Positions 43,673 through 52,604 of a DNA stretch of 64,000 bases are shown here, one piece after another (position 1 is the first letter of the stretch; every line of letters begins with the position of its first letter). Position numbers and translations under genes: made by a program. The notes beneath the pieces are model-generated. The model ran no database searches and was not told the DNA's origin. It saw only the letters and a program-made list of their open reading frames with translations. Origin of the DNA: Microvirga sp. (GTDB lineage Bacteria; Pseudomonadota; Alphaproteobacteria; Rhizobiales; Beijerinckiaceae); NCBI RefSeq assembly GCF_014699075.1, contig NZ_JACXAB010000007.1:124001-188000 (forward strand), read 5' to 3'.

Positions 43673-43698
43673 AAAAAAAGGCGCCATCGGCGCCTTTT
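43673..43698 (-). terminator. Rho-independent terminator of the sdh operon
   Basis: A GGCGCC/GGCGCC core stem with loop ATC is flanked by A and T runs (43673-43679 and 43695-43698). Read on the minus strand it ends in seven T residues. It lies 38 bases after the sdhB stop. Confidence 0.88.
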
Positions 43699-43735
43699 GA
43701 TCAAAGTGTTGCCAGGAGGCGTCACCAAGGACGCA

Positions 43736-44518
43736 TCAGACCGCGCGGGCGATCATCATCTTCTTGATCTCGGCGATGGCCTTCGCCGGGTTCAGACCCT
43801 TCGGGCAGGTGTTCGCGCAGTTCATGATCGTGTGGCAGCGATAGAGCCGGAACGGATCATGCAGGTTGTCGAGGCGCTCGCCGGTGGACTCGTCGCGGCT
43901 GTCGATGAGCCAGCGATAGGCCTGGAGCAGGGCAGCCGGCCCCAAGAACCGGTCGCCGTTCCACCAGTAGCTCGGGCACGAGGTGGTGCAGCAGGCGCAC
44001 AGAATGCACTCGTAGAGGCCGTCGAGCTTGGAGCGCTCCTCGGGAGTCTGGCGCCACTCGGTCTCGGGCTCCGCCGTCTGCGTCTGCAGCCAGGGTTCGA
44101 TGGCCGCGTGCTGGGCGAAGAAGCTCGTGAGGTCCGGCACCAGATCCTTGAGCACCGGCATGTGCGGCAGCGGGTAGATCTTGATGGTGTCGCTGTCGCA
44201 ATCGTCGATGCCGAGCGTGCAGGCCAGCGTGTTCTTGCCCATGATGTTCATGGAGCAGGAGCCGCAGATGCCTTCGCGGCAGGAGCGGCGGAAGACCAGC
44301 GTAGAATCGACGTTGTTCTTGATCCACAGCAGCGCGTCGAGAACCATCGGGCCGCAATCGTCGCGGTCGACATAATAGGTGTCGATGCGCGGATTGGCGC
44401 CGTCATCCGGGTTCCAGCGATAGATGCGGAACGCCTGAAGGTTCGCCTCACTGGCCGGCTTCGGCCAGGTCTTGCCTTCGGTGTACTGGGAGTTCTTGGG
44501 AAGCGTGAACTGAGCCAT
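43736..44518 (-). CDS. sdhB: Succinate dehydrogenase iron-sulfur subunit
   Basis: A 260-residue subunit that passes electrons from SdhA to ubiquinone. All three cluster motifs are present: [21 protein letters not shown] for [2Fe-2S], [17 protein letters not shown] for [4Fe-4S] and [17 protein letters not shown] for [3Fe-4S]. It is the last gene of sdhCDAB, 15 bases after sdhA, and is followed by a strong terminator. Confidence 0.98.
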   Translation of the reverse strand: MAQFTLPKNSQYTEGKTWPKPASEANLQAFRIYRWNPDDGANPRIDTYYVDRDDCGPMVLDALLWIKNNVDSTLVFRRSCREGICGSCSMNIMGKNTLACTLGIDDCDSDTIKIYPLPHMPVLKDLVPDLTSFFAQHAAIEPWLQTQTAEPETEWRQTPEERSKLDGLYECILCACCTTSCPSYWWNGDRFLGPAALLQAYRWLIDSRDESTGERLDNLHDPFRLYRCHTIMNCANTCPKGLNPAKAIAEIKKMMIARAV

Positions 44519-44533
44519 CGTTTTTCGTCTTCC

Positions 44534-46357
44534 TTAGTACACGCGAGCCTTCGGCTCGATGTACTGGATGTCGTTCGACATGGTGTAGGTGTGCACCGGG
44601 CGGTAATCGAGGGTCACCTTGTGGGAGGTGTCGTCGAGCCACGCGAGCGTGTGCTTCATCCAGTTCTTGTCGTCGCGCTCGGAGAAGTCCTCGCGGGCAT
44701 GCGCGCCGCGGGATTCCTGGCGGTTGGCCGCGCCTTCCATGGTGACCACCGCCTGGCCGATCAGGTTGTCGAACTCCAGCGTCTCGAGGAGATCGGTGTT
44801 CCAGATGAGCGAGCGGTCGGTAACCTTCACGTCGGCGGCCGCAGACCAGACCTGGTGGATGAGCTGCTTGCCCTCCTCCAGCACCTCGCCGGTGCGGAAC
44901 ACCGCGCAGTTGTTCTGCATGGTCTTCTGCATCTGGAGACGCAGCTCCGCGGTCGAGGTCGAGCCGTTGGCATAGCGGAACTTATCGAGGCGCGAGAGCG
45001 CGAGCTCGTCGGCGCTCTTCGGAAGGTCCGTGTGGCGGGCGTTCGGCTCCAGGATCTCGGCACAACGCAGGCCCGCCGCGCGGCCGAACACCACGAGGTC
45101 GATGAGAGAGTTGGAGCCGAGGCGGTTCGCGCCGTGCACGGACACGCAGGCGGCCTCGCCCAGCGCCATCAGGCCCGGCACCACCGTGTCCGGGTTGCCG
45201 TTTTTGAGCGTCAGAACTTCGCCGTGATAGTTCGTCGGGATGCCGCCCATGTTGTAGTGCACGGTTGGCAGGACCGGGATCGGCTCCTTGGTGACGTCCA
45301 CGCCCGCGAAGATCTTGGCGCTCTCAGAAATGCCGGGCAGGCGCTCGTGCAGGATCTTCGGGTCGAGATGGTCGAGGTGCAGGTAGATGTGGTCCTTGTT
45401 CTTGCCCACGCCGCGCCCGGCGCGGATCTCCATGGTCATCGCACGCGAGACCACGTCACGGGATGCGAGGTCCTTGGCGGACGGTGCATAACGCTCCATG
45501 AAGCGCTCGCCTTCCGAGTTGGTGAGGTAGCCGCCCTCGCCGCGCGCGCCCTCGGTGATGAGGCAGCCCGAACCGTAGATGCCGGTGGGATGGAACTGCA
45601 CGAATTCCATGTCCTGCAGCGGCAGACCGGCGCGCAGCACCATGGCGTTGCCGTCGCCCGTGCAGGTATGGGCCGAGGTGGCGGAGAAATACGCGCGCCC
45701 GTAGCCGCCCGTCGCCAAGATCGTCATGTGGGCGCGGAACCGGTGGATCTCGCCGGTGGACTGATTGAGGGCCACGACGCCGATGCAGCGGCCGTCGGAA
45801 TCCATCATCAGGTCGAGGGCGAAATACTCGATGAAGAAGTTGGTCTGGTTGCGCACCGCCTGGCCGTAGAGCGTGTGCAGGATCGCGTGGCCCGTGCGGT
45901 CGGCGGCCGCGCAGGTGCGCTGGGCCGTGCCCTTGCCGAACTCGGTGGTCATGCCGCCGAAGGGGCGCTGATAGATCTTGCCCTCGCTGGTGCGCGAGAA
46001 CGGCACGCCCCAGTGCTCCAGCTCGTAGACGGCAGCGGGCGCGTTGCGCACGAGATACTCGATGGCATCCTGGTCGCCGAGCCAGTCCGAGCCCTTCACA
46101 GTGTCGTACATATGCCAGCGCCAATCGTCCGGCCCCATGTTGCCGAGCGAGGCCGAGATGCCGCCCTGCGCCGCCACCGTGTGCGAGCGGGTCGGGAACA
46201 CCTTGGTGATGCAGGCGGTGCGAAGGCCCGCCTGCGAGCAGCCGACGGTGGCGCGAAGGCCCGCGCCGCCAGCGCCCACGACCACCACGTCGAAGGTGTG
46301 GTCGATGATGTTGTAGGCCTTGCCGTTGATGGCTGCGCCGTTCGTTGCTTGAGCCAT
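44534..46357 (-). CDS. sdhA: Succinate dehydrogenase flavoprotein subunit
   Basis: A 607-residue flavoprotein oxidising succinate to fumarate. The dinucleotide motif is [21 protein letters not shown]. The FAD-linking histidine lies in [43 protein letters not shown] and the active-site arginine region [21 protein letters not shown] are intact. The start [15 protein letters not shown] at 46357 is 11 bases behind sdhD. A longer frame to 46696 runs through sdhD out of register. Confidence 0.98.
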   Translation of the reverse strand: MAQATNGAAINGKAYNIIDHTFDVVVVGAGGAGLRATVGCSQAGLRTACITKVFPTRSHTVAAQGGISASLGNMGPDDWRWHMYDTVKGSDWLGDQDAIEYLVRNAPAAVYELEHWGVPFSRTSEGKIYQRPFGGMTTEFGKGTAQRTCAAADRTGHAILHTLYGQAVRNQTNFFIEYFALDLMMDSDGRCIGVVALNQSTGEIHRFRAHMTILATGGYGRAYFSATSAHTCTGDGNAMVLRAGLPLQDMEFVQFHPTGIYGSGCLITEGARGEGGYLTNSEGERFMERYAPSAKDLASRDVVSRAMTMEIRAGRGVGKNKDHIYLHLDHLDPKILHERLPGISESAKIFAGVDVTKEPIPVLPTVHYNMGGIPTNYHGEVLTLKNGNPDTVVPGLMALGEAACVSVHGANRLGSNSLIDLVVFGRAAGLRCAEILEPNARHTDLPKSADELALSRLDKFRYANGSTSTAELRLQMQKTMQNNCAVFRTGEVLEEGKQLIHQVWSAAADVKVTDRSLIWNTDLLETLEFDNLIGQAVVTMEGAANRQESRGAHAREDFSERDDKNWMKHTLAWLDDTSHKVTLDYRPVHTYTMSNDIQYIEPKARVY

Positions 46358-46368
46358 GTGTCTTGTCC

Positions 46369-46788
46369 TTAAACCAGGATGCGGCCGAGGCTGACCTTGA
46401 GAATGGCGTAGAGGCAGGCCACTCCGATGATCACGGCGTAGAAGTTGTTGGCGATCACGGCCGCGATCTTGAGGCCCTTGTCGTGCACGTAATCCTCGAT
46501 GACGATCTGCATGCCGAGGCGCATGTGGTTCACCACGGAGATCACCGCCAGCAGCAGGATGATCGCGACCAGCGGATGCGAGATGATGCCGATCGCCTCC
46601 TGATAGGACGGCGAGGCCGCCAGCGCCGCCACGATGATCACGAACGCGATGATGAGGGGAACGTTCGACACCGCCGTCATGCGGTGGAGCCACCAATGCT
46701 CGACGCCGTGCCCGGAGGCGCCGAGGCCCTTCACGCGAGCGAGCGGGGTGCGCATGGAAACGCGGGTGTCAGCCCTGTTGTCGGCCAT
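46369..46788 (-). CDS. sdhD: Succinate dehydrogenase membrane anchor subunit
   Basis: A 139-residue membrane subunit with three hydrophobic segments. The heme/quinone region contains [19 protein letters not shown] near the first segment and [23 protein letters not shown], with the conserved His and Asp-Tyr, before the third. It forms the cytochrome b556 anchor with SdhC; sdhC ends 12 bases before its start. Confidence 0.95.
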   Translation of the reverse strand: MADNRADTRVSMRTPLARVKGLGASGHGVEHWWLHRMTAVSNVPLIIAFVIIVAALAASPSYQEAIGIISHPLVAIILLLAVISVVNHMRLGMQIVIEDYVHDKGLKIAAVIANNFYAVIIGVACLYAILKVSLGRILV

Positions 46789-46800
46789 GGTCCGATCTCC

Positions 46801-47196
46801 TTAGAACGCGATGAAGGCAACGACCCAGATCGCCAGCGTGAGCACGACCGAGCCGACAAGGGTGAAGCGGGCCATGTTGATGCGCTGGACCGCTTCCATG
46901 CCGTAGCCGAAATCCCACACGAGGTGGCGCACGCCACCCAGCATGTGGTGCATGAGGATCCAGGTGTAGCCGAACAGGATCAGGTACCCGACAGGCGAGC
47001 CGAAGAACCACTGCACAGTGTCGAAGGCGTCAGGCCCGGAGGCGAGCGCCACGAGCCAGACCGCGAAGAGCGCAATGCCGCCATAGAGGGCGACGCCGGT
47101 GATGCGGTGGGCGACGGACATCGCCATCGTCCAGCTCCACCGGTAAATCTGAAGATGCGGGGACAGGGGCCGTGGAGCCACTTTCGCCTCAGCCAT
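46801..47196 (-). CDS. sdhC: Succinate dehydrogenase cytochrome b556 subunit
   Basis: A 131-residue membrane subunit. It starts MAEAKVAPRPLSPHLQIYRWSWTMAMSVAHRITGVALY; the RPLSPHLQIY...SIxHRxTG pattern is the SdhC signature, here AHRITG. The heme-ligand histidine is in HHMLGGVRHLVWD. Three hydrophobic segments are evident. It is the first gene of sdhCDAB and is divergent from a LysR gene across 200 bases. Confidence 0.96.
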   Translation of the reverse strand: MAEAKVAPRPLSPHLQIYRWSWTMAMSVAHRITGVALYGGIALFAVWLVALASGPDAFDTVQWFFGSPVGYLILFGYTWILMHHMLGGVRHLVWDFGYGMEAVQRINMARFTLVGSVVLTLAIWVVAFIAF

Positions 47197-47322
47197 GGTG
47201 TTCACTCCTGATCGGCGACAAGGTCGCGCGTCGTTTAGAACGGTTCGTATAAGATGCGCGGCGGCACCGCAATGCGCCTTCCGCCCAATCGGGCTACACA
47301 GGCACATACTTCGTCAGCCGCG

Positions 47323-47355
47323 AAGATTGCCCAAGCGCCCATAGAGTGCAATCTT
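47323..47355. promoter_or_regulatory. Inverted repeat in the sdhC-lysR divergent region
   Basis: AAGATTGC (47323-47330) and GCAATCTT (47348-47355) are exact inverses 17 bases apart, 42-74 bases upstream of the LysR gene start. Size and place fit a LysR-type recognition/autoregulation site. A further small palindrome CCTTCG-N7-CGAAGG at 47372-47390 overlaps the ribosome-binding site of the LysR gene and could mask it. Confidence 0.5.
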
Positions 47356-47396
47356 TAATAATTCTTATCTACCTTCGCCAACGACGAAGGGAACCT

Positions 47397-48284
47397 ATGC
47401 AATTCGACCTGACGGACTTGAGCCTCTTCCGCCATGTGGTGGAGGCCGGGAGCATCACCCATGGGGCCGAGCGGGCCCATCTGGCGCTGGCGGCTGCCAG
47501 CACGCGCATCCGCAACATGGAAAAGTCCCTCGGGGCTCCCCTCCTCCTGCGCACCCGCGCCGGCGTCACCCCAACGCCGGCCGGCCGCACCCTGCTCCAG
47601 CACGCCCGCACCCTGCTCGCAGGGGCCGAGCGCCTGCGGGAGGATCTGGGCTCCTACACCGGCGGCTTAACGGGCCAGATCCGGATCCTCTCCAACACCA
47701 ATGCCCTCACCGAGTTCCTGCCCGAGGCGCTGAGCGCGTTTCTGGCCGGGCACCCCCAGGTTTCCATCGACCTGGAGGAGCGCCTCAGCGACGAGATCGT
47801 CGGCCTGATCGCCGAGGGCGTGGGCGATATCGGCATCGTGGCTGGCACCGTCGATACGGGGCAGCTCGAGACATATCCGTTCCGCAGCGACCGCTTCGTG
47901 CTGGTGGTGCCGCAGGAACACGTTCTCGCCGCCCGGCCGGGCATCTCTTTCACGGAGGTGCTGGAGCACGATTTCGTCGGCCTCGACCGGGCGAGCGCCC
48001 TCCAGCGTTTCCTTGCGGCTAAGGCCAGCCGCACCGGCAAGCCCATTCGCCTGCGCGTCCAGCTGCGCAGCTTCGATGCGGTCTGCCGCATGGTGGAGGC
48101 GGGCGTGGGCCTCGGCATCGTGCCCGAGACCACGGCGCGCCGCGCCGCCCGCACCATGGCGATCGGGACGGTGGACCTGGAAGATCCCTGGGCCGCACGC
48201 GATCTCACCCTCTGCATTCGGGCCCTGAAGGAGCTGCCGGCTTCGGCGCGTCAACTGGTGGAGCATTTGCGGCAGGGCACCTGA
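47397..48284 (+). CDS. LysR-family transcriptional regulator
   Basis: A 295-residue LysR-type regulator. The N-terminal winged helix (MQFDLTDLSLFRHVVEAGSITHGAERAHLALAAASTRIRNMEKSLGAPLLLRTRAGVTPTPAGRTLLQHART) is followed by a LysR substrate-binding domain from about residue 90 (GQIRILSNTNALTEFLPEALSAFLAGHPQVSIDLEE). The ATG at 47397 has GAAGG upstream. It is divergent from sdhCDAB, which it may regulate, though LysR genes often control other loci. The inducer is unknown. Confidence 0.92.
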   Translation: MQFDLTDLSLFRHVVEAGSITHGAERAHLALAAASTRIRNMEKSLGAPLLLRTRAGVTPTPAGRTLLQHARTLLAGAERLREDLGSYTGGLTGQIRILSNTNALTEFLPEALSAFLAGHPQVSIDLEERLSDEIVGLIAEGVGDIGIVAGTVDTGQLETYPFRSDRFVLVVPQEHVLAARPGISFTEVLEHDFVGLDRASALQRFLAAKASRTGKPIRLRVQLRSFDAVCRMVEAGVGLGIVPETTARRAARTMAIGTVDLEDPWAARDLTLCIRALKELPASARQLVEHLRQGT

Positions 48285-48409
48285 AGGGGCCACGACGGCA
48301 CTGGCAATAAATTGCTGATCTGCGCTCCTCACATCGCCGTGAGGAGGGAATGACACCTGCATCAGAACTGTCATCCTGATCGGGGGCTGCAACTCTTTGG
48401 GAGGAAACA

Positions 48410-49078
48410 ATGCGTGGAACGGACGGCATATCGCTTGCGGCCCTCATCGGCCTTCTGACCCTGGCCTCCCCCGGCATCGCCCAGGCTCAGACGGCCTCAG
48501 GCGACACTACCTTCTTCGTCACCAGCGTGGGATCAGGCAAGGGTGCGGATCTCGGAGGCTTGGACGGCGCGGACCGGCATTGCGAAACGCTTGCCGAAGC
48601 CGCCGGCATTCGCGGCAAGATGTGGCGCGCCTATCTCTCCACCCAGGGCGCGAACGGCGTCAACGCGAAGGACCGCATCGGCCGCGGGCCATGGCAGAAC
48701 GCCAAGGGCACGGTCATCGCCAAGGACGTGGCGGACCTGCACAGCGCCAATAACAACATCACCAAGCAGACGGCGCTCACCGAGAAGGGCGAGCCGGTGA
48801 AGGGCCGCGGCGACCAACCGAACCAGCACGACATCCTCACCGGATCGCAGCCCGACGGCACCGCCTTTGCGGGCAATCAGGACATGACCTGCGGCAACTG
48901 GACGAAGAGCGGGACCGAGGGTGCTGCCATGACGGGTCATCACGACCGCCAGGGTCTCGACGAGTCGCCGCCGGCCAAATCCTGGAATTCATCGCATGCG
49001 ACGCGGGGCGGCTGCAGCCAGGATGCCTTGCGCGGCACGGGCGGCGCGGGCCTGTTCTACTGCTTCGCGGCGAACTGA
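48410..49078 (+). CDS. Secreted lectin-like (DUF1554-related) protein
   Basis: A 222-residue exported protein with a cleavable signal (about 1-27, LTLASPGIAQAQT). The mature part starts FFVTSVGSGKGADLGGLDGADRHCETLAEAAG and includes MWRAYLSTQGANGVNAKDRIGRGPWQNAKGTVIA. I recognise this as the fold often annotated as a lectin-like or DUF1554 domain, found in secreted proteins of Hyphomicrobiales. Four cysteines (in RHCETL, MTCGNW, GGCSQD and FYCFAAN) could form two disulfides. GGGAGG lies upstream of ATG 48410. Its stop abuts the folD stop (convergent, no gap). The ligand is unknown. Confidence 0.75.
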   Translation: MRGTDGISLAALIGLLTLASPGIAQAQTASGDTTFFVTSVGSGKGADLGGLDGADRHCETLAEAAGIRGKMWRAYLSTQGANGVNAKDRIGRGPWQNAKGTVIAKDVADLHSANNNITKQTALTEKGEPVKGRGDQPNQHDILTGSQPDGTAFAGNQDMTCGNWTKSGTEGAAMTGHHDRQGLDESPPAKSWNSSHATRGGCSQDALRGTGGAGLFYCFAAN

Positions 49079-49981
49079 TCAGGCGGCGAAGTCCACCGCC
49101 GGCATGCCGAGCCCGCGCCTCAGGCACGCGGCCTCCAGCGTATTGCGCAGCAGGCAGGCGATGGTCATGGGGCCGACGCCACCCGGCACCGGCGTGATGG
49201 CGGAGGCGACTTCGGCCGCTTCCGCGTAGGCCACGTCGCCCACCACACGGGTTTTGCCCTCGCCGGCGGCGGGGTTCGGCACCCGGTTGATGCCCACGTC
49301 GATCACGATGGCGCCGGGCTTGATCCAGTCGCCGCGCACCATCTCAGGCCGACCAACTGCGGCGACGAGAATGTCCGCACTGCGGCACACATCCGGCAGG
49401 TCGCGGGTCTTCGAGTGCGCCACCGTGACCGTGCAGCTCTGGGCGATCAGCAATTGCGCCATGGGCTTGCCGACGATGTTGGAGCGCCCGACCACTACGG
49501 CGTTGAGCCCGGCGAGATCGCGGCGCACCGACTGGGCCAGCAGCAGGCACCCGAGCGGCGTGCAGGAGACGAGGCCCGGCACCCCGGTCATGAGGCGGCC
49601 GGCATTGAACGGGTGGAAGCCGTCCACGTCCTTCGTCGGATCGATGGCCTCGATGACCTTCTGGGCGTCGATCTGCCCAGGCAACGGCAGCTGCACCAGA
49701 ATGCCGTCCACGGCCGGGTCGGCATTGAGCCGGGCAACGAGATCGAGCAGCTCCGCCTCGGGGGTAGAGGCCGGCAGCACATGCTCGAAGGAACGCATGC
49801 CGACCTCGACGGTCTGGCGCGCCTTGTTCTTCACGTAGAGCTGGCTTGCCGGATCCTCGCCCACGATCACCACCGCAAGGCCCGGCGTGACGCCCTGCCC
49901 GGCCAGAGCCTTCACGGCCCCGGCAATGCGGGAGCGCAAACCTTCCGCATAGGCTTTTCCGTCGATGATCGTGGCGCTCAT
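49079..49981 (-). CDS. folD: Bifunctional methylenetetrahydrofolate dehydrogenase/cyclohydrolase
   Basis: A 300-residue FolD that interconverts 5,10-methylene-THF and 10-formyl-THF. The catalytic lysine lies in [46 protein letters not shown] and the NADP site [17 protein letters not shown] are canonical, as is the ending [22 protein letters not shown]. Its start overlaps the DUF167 stop by four bases (ATGA), so the YggT-DUF167-FolD genes form a unit. Confidence 0.97.
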   Translation of the reverse strand: MSATIIDGKAYAEGLRSRIAGAVKALAGQGVTPGLAVVIVGEDPASQLYVKNKARQTVEVGMRSFEHVLPASTPEAELLDLVARLNADPAVDGILVQLPLPGQIDAQKVIEAIDPTKDVDGFHPFNAGRLMTGVPGLVSCTPLGCLLLAQSVRRDLAGLNAVVVGRSNIVGKPMAQLLIAQSCTVTVAHSKTRDLPDVCRSADILVAAVGRPEMVRGDWIKPGAIVIDVGINRVPNPAAGEGKTRVVGDVAYAEAAEVASAITPVPGGVGPMTIACLLRNTLEAACLRRGLGMPAVDFAA

Positions 49982-50298
49982 GGGCTCTCCCGTCCTGTCA
50001 CGGCGGCGAGGGCTTCGGCCAGTGCCTCTCCCTCGCCCGAAATCACAAAGGTCTTCAGCCGGGCGGTGGCGCCGGCCTCCAAGCTCACCGCCGAGGCCGG
50101 ACGCTTCAAGGTCTTGGCGAGGAGCCGCCGGACGCCCTCGTTCGCCGCCCCGTCCTCCGGCACCGCCCTGACCCGGACCTTCAGCACCGGACGGCCGTCG
50201 GCCAGGGTCTCGATCCCGTCGATGGCGTCCCGCCCACCCTTGGGTGTCACGCGCACCCGAACCTCGAGACCGCCGGGACGGATGCGCCAGGGCCTCAC
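49978..50298 (-). CDS. DUF167 (YggU) family protein
   Basis: A 106-residue DUF167 protein. The family core is present: [20 protein letters not shown]...[50 protein letters not shown], with the G-x-A-N-x-x-V/L and G-x-x-x-R-x-K segments that define it. The function is unknown in all known cases, although a yggT-DUF167 pair is widespread. It overlaps folD by four bases and follows YggT by 9 bases. Confidence 0.92.
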   Translation of the reverse strand: MRPWRIRPGGLEVRVRVTPKGGRDAIDGIETLADGRPVLKVRVRAVPEDGAANEGVRRLLAKTLKRPASAVSLEAGATARLKTFVISGEGEALAEALAAVTGRESP

Positions 50299-50307
50299 GT
50301 CGCCGCC

Positions 50308-50598
50308 TTAGAAGGCGATCGGCATCAGGTAGTCGATGATCAGGTTCTGGATGAAAATGATCAGCAGGATCAGGATGATGGGCGAGATGTCGACGCCGCC
50401 CAGATTGGGCAGGATGTTCCGGATCGGCCGGAGCACCGGCTGGGTCACCGCATCGAGGAAGTTCCAGATCGAGCGGACGAAATCGTTGCGGGTGTTGACC
50501 ACGTTGAAGGCCACCAGCCAGCTCAGGATCGCGGAGGCGATGATGAGATAGGTGTAGAGCTGCAGAGCCAGAAGAATGACATTGAGGAGCGCGCGCAT
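50308..50598 (-). CDS. YggT family integral membrane protein
   Basis: A 96-residue membrane protein with two hydrophobic stretches: [27 protein letters not shown] and [26 protein letters not shown]. In between lies [22 protein letters not shown], the family signature. It is predicted in the inner membrane; its role may be in cell-envelope or osmotic functions but is undefined. It starts the YggT-DUF167-folD unit; 183 bases separate it from the tRNA gene. Confidence 0.92.
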   Translation of the reverse strand: MRALLNVILLALQLYTYLIIASAILSWLVAFNVVNTRNDFVRSIWNFLDAVTQPVLRPIRNILPNLGGVDISPIILILLIIFIQNLIIDYLMPIAF

Positions 50599-50781
50599 GG
50601 GAAACCTGTCAGGGATCGGCGTTGCTCATGTAACGATTGAAGCGGGGCTGAACAACCCATAACCGCTTCACAAGCCGGCCACTTCCCATCCCGGAAGGTC
50701 GGAGAGCCCCTCCTCCGGCCGATTGACAGACCAAAGCCGGGAGCCTTAAAACTTGCGCCACTTGGCTCGATGCAATCGACC

Positions 50782-50857
50782 GGGGCTGTAGCTCAGATGG
50801 GAGAGCGCTGCAATCGCACTGCAGAGGTCAGGGGTTCGATTCCCCTCAGCTCCACCA
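50782..50857 (+). tRNA. tRNA-Ala (anticodon CGC)
   Basis: A 76-base cloverleaf with encoded CCA. Acceptor GGGGCTG (50782-50788) pairs with CAGCTCC (50847-50853) with one G-U; D-stem GCTC/GAGC; anticodon stem CTGCA (50808-50812) / TGCAG (50820-50824) with loop ATCGCAC, giving anticodon CGC (alanine, codon GCG); T-stem AGGGG/CCCCT with loop TTCGATT. The DNA downstream is clearly different, so its 3' end is a likely integration target. Confidence 0.93.
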
Positions 50858-51052
50858 ATTTTATCAATAACTTAGCTCTTTTGGCACACGAGTGCGCCCA
50901 ATAGAAGCTACGGGATAGCAACAACCTGCGATGGGAATGCATCCTGGCCGATTCACCACCTAAGGCTTTGATTATTAGGAACTGTCGGGCTTTAAGCTTG
51001 AGAGGATGGCACAGTTATTAAGCTCTTATCAGGCCGTTTTTGGGTCAGCAGC
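50858..51052. other. Junction of core and island
   Basis: AT-richer, non-coding DNA between the tRNA and the 3' end of the reverse transcriptase. It starts ATTTTATCAATAACTTAGC and shows no integrase-like frame. I searched for a second copy of the tRNA 3' end in the window and saw none. Confidence 0.5.
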
Positions 51053-52291
51053 CTAGAAGCCACTGATTATTCTCTCTAGTTCCCGCTCAAGCCGTCTTGC
51101 CTGTCGCCGGATGACTTTAGAGTCCAGTTCCTCAGCAGATCGTCGAGCATATGATGAGAAGTTGCGCAAGGGTAAGGGCGAGAACCGCTTCCGTAGCTTC
51201 CGCGTATAAATCTTCGTTGCCCGACCAGTGGCGATAGCCTCGGCACCTACCTTCTTAATCCGTTTGGCAGCCTGTCTAAGCTTACGCCACTGCCGAGAAA
51301 GAGAACTCTGTCGAAGGGCTGCACCGCTCGGGTGGAGCGAGAAGCCTAGGTATTGGGCGCTCCTATCACCCGCAACCTCAAACAAGGTGCGTTCCGTCTT
51401 ATCAATGTTGATCGTCAGTCTCTCGCTATCCACAGCATCGAGAACCACAGATTCCAGCCGGAGCTTATCTTCTGGTTTGCAGATGATGAGGATGTCATCG
51501 GAGTACCGGCGATAGAACGCCCCAACCTTGTTACAAGCCGCCGCAATCGTACGATCAACCTCAATCATGTAGAGGTTGGCAAAAGCGCTGCTGATTGGCG
51601 TGCCTTGCGGGATGCCATACTTATGCGGGTTGGGCTGAATGGTCACGCCCGCAGCTTTAAGCTCCGCGACTGTAGCGATTGGTCGGGGCGTCTTATCACT
51701 GATCCTCACCCCAAACACAGGATGTGCCCTGAGATCGTTCAAAGCGACCTTGCGAAACTGAGTAACTTGACGGAACACGGCATACCAATCGGGCGATAGT
51801 TCAGAGACACCTAGAACGCTTTTTAGCCGCCGTTTGAGGATGGCATGGTCTAGGCTGTCAAAGAAGCCTGACACGTCAAATGCAAGCACCGAACATGGCA
51901 CATTTGCCCTTGCATACCCGAGTGCGTCCGCCGCGAAGTGATAGTTGGCCTTGCCAAGACGGCGATACGCAATCACACAATCGTGGAGGTTTGTACCCTT
52001 GTAGGTTTCCTCCAGCCGTTGGCCAAGTTGATCCGAGTAGTACCCGAGAATACAGGCGTCACGATGGGACGCATACATAATCTCACGGTTCTTGATCTTA
52101 ATCTGGCGTCCCAGGTGCGGCTTCTTCGGATCGGTTGGCCGGTAGCGCTTTTCCGTTTTGATGTATGAGATATGGGGAGAGAACGAATGTTGGGCAGCGA
52201 AGCCTGTCCTAGCGACCTTCTCCGCGAAATTGGCCCCAACAGGCACGTCAAAGTGCTTATACCGTCGCGGCTTGAACCAATTGGGCTTCAC
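51053..52291 (-). CDS. Defence-associated reverse transcriptase, DRT2-like (UG2)
   Basis: A 412-residue stand-alone reverse transcriptase. Palm motifs are intact: AFDVSGFFDSLDH (motif A, Asp139), GIPQGTPISSAFANLYM (226-242) and YRRYSDDILIICK, with the catalytic YSDD at 263-266. The N-terminus has no maturase or DGR-type accessory part. KRYRP, KNREIMYASHRDACILGYYS and DCVIAYRRLGKANYHFAADAL match my memory of antiphage DRT (UG) enzymes, most closely DRT2, but the subclass is not proven. GTG 52291 has GAGG five bases upstream; GTG 52297 is possible. It is the first gene after the tRNA. An extensive structured leader precedes it. In DRT2, an upstream ncRNA is the template, and the same may apply here. 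Confidence 0.8.
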   Translation of the reverse strand: MKPNWFKPRRYKHFDVPVGANFAEKVARTGFAAQHSFSPHISYIKTEKRYRPTDPKKPHLGRQIKIKNREIMYASHRDACILGYYSDQLGQRLEETYKGTNLHDCVIAYRRLGKANYHFAADALGYARANVPCSVLAFDVSGFFDSLDHAILKRRLKSVLGVSELSPDWYAVFRQVTQFRKVALNDLRAHPVFGVRISDKTPRPIATVAELKAAGVTIQPNPHKYGIPQGTPISSAFANLYMIEVDRTIAAACNKVGAFYRRYSDDILIICKPEDKLRLESVVLDAVDSERLTINIDKTERTLFEVAGDRSAQYLGFSLHPSGAALRQSSLSRQWRKLRQAAKRIKKVGAEAIATGRATKIYTRKLRKRFSPLPLRNFSSYARRSAEELDSKVIRRQARRLERELERIISGF

Positions 52292-52311
52292 AGGCACCTC
52301 GTAGCAGAGTT

Positions 52312-52360
52312 CGAGGGGCTAGTCCTAGCCCGGGACCTCAGGAAGCCTGAACGCCCCTCG
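52312..52360 (-). ncRNA. Candidate structured RNA (three-way junction) just upstream of the RT
   Basis: In RT sense, CGAGGGGC (52360-52353) pairs with GCCCCTCG (52319-52312) to close a 49-base domain. Inside are two hairpins: TCAGG-CTT-CCTGA (52338-52350) and GTCC/GGAC around a seven-base loop (52322-52336). The domain ends 20 bases before the RT start. Its compactness is unlike a promoter and it may be the 3' part of an RT-associated ncRNA. The RNA boundaries are unknown; only the fold is seen. Confidence 0.5.
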
Positions 52361-52469
52361 AACGCACACCATAATCCACTAGGTCGTTCCTGACGTGTCA
52401 CATCAAGCTCTCACCAGCGCGGGCCTACCAAACGCTATGCGGTATATTGTAACCGAGGAGGTCCGAGCT

Positions 52470-52604
52470 ATGCCCGGTGTCACGTCCACGCTTCACCTTG
52501 TGGCGGCGATCCTTATCGAGGTCGTCGTCACCTGGATCGTCAACGAACTTGACGGTCTCAACAGTCGCACCAATCAGCCAATCCTGACGGCCAAGCTAAG
52601 GTAA
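52470..52604 (+). CDS. Possible small membrane protein or antisense frame, unknown
   Basis: A 44-residue frame, MPGVTSTLHLVAAILIEVVV then TWIVNELDGLNSRTN..., preceded by GAGGAGG seven bases before the ATG and by a possible -10 element TATATTGTA. Residues 7-27 are hydrophobic enough for one membrane helix. It lies antisense to the presumed RT leader. It may be real, or just an accident of a transcribed structured RNA on the other strand. Confidence 0.3.
   Translation: MPGVTSTLHLVAAILIEVVVTWIVNELDGLNSRTNQPILTAKLR

Noticed and set aside
43697..46372. An 891-codon plus-strand frame opposite sdhAB
   Set aside because: It is an antisense shadow of two well-identified genes and spans their intergenic gap and the terminator.
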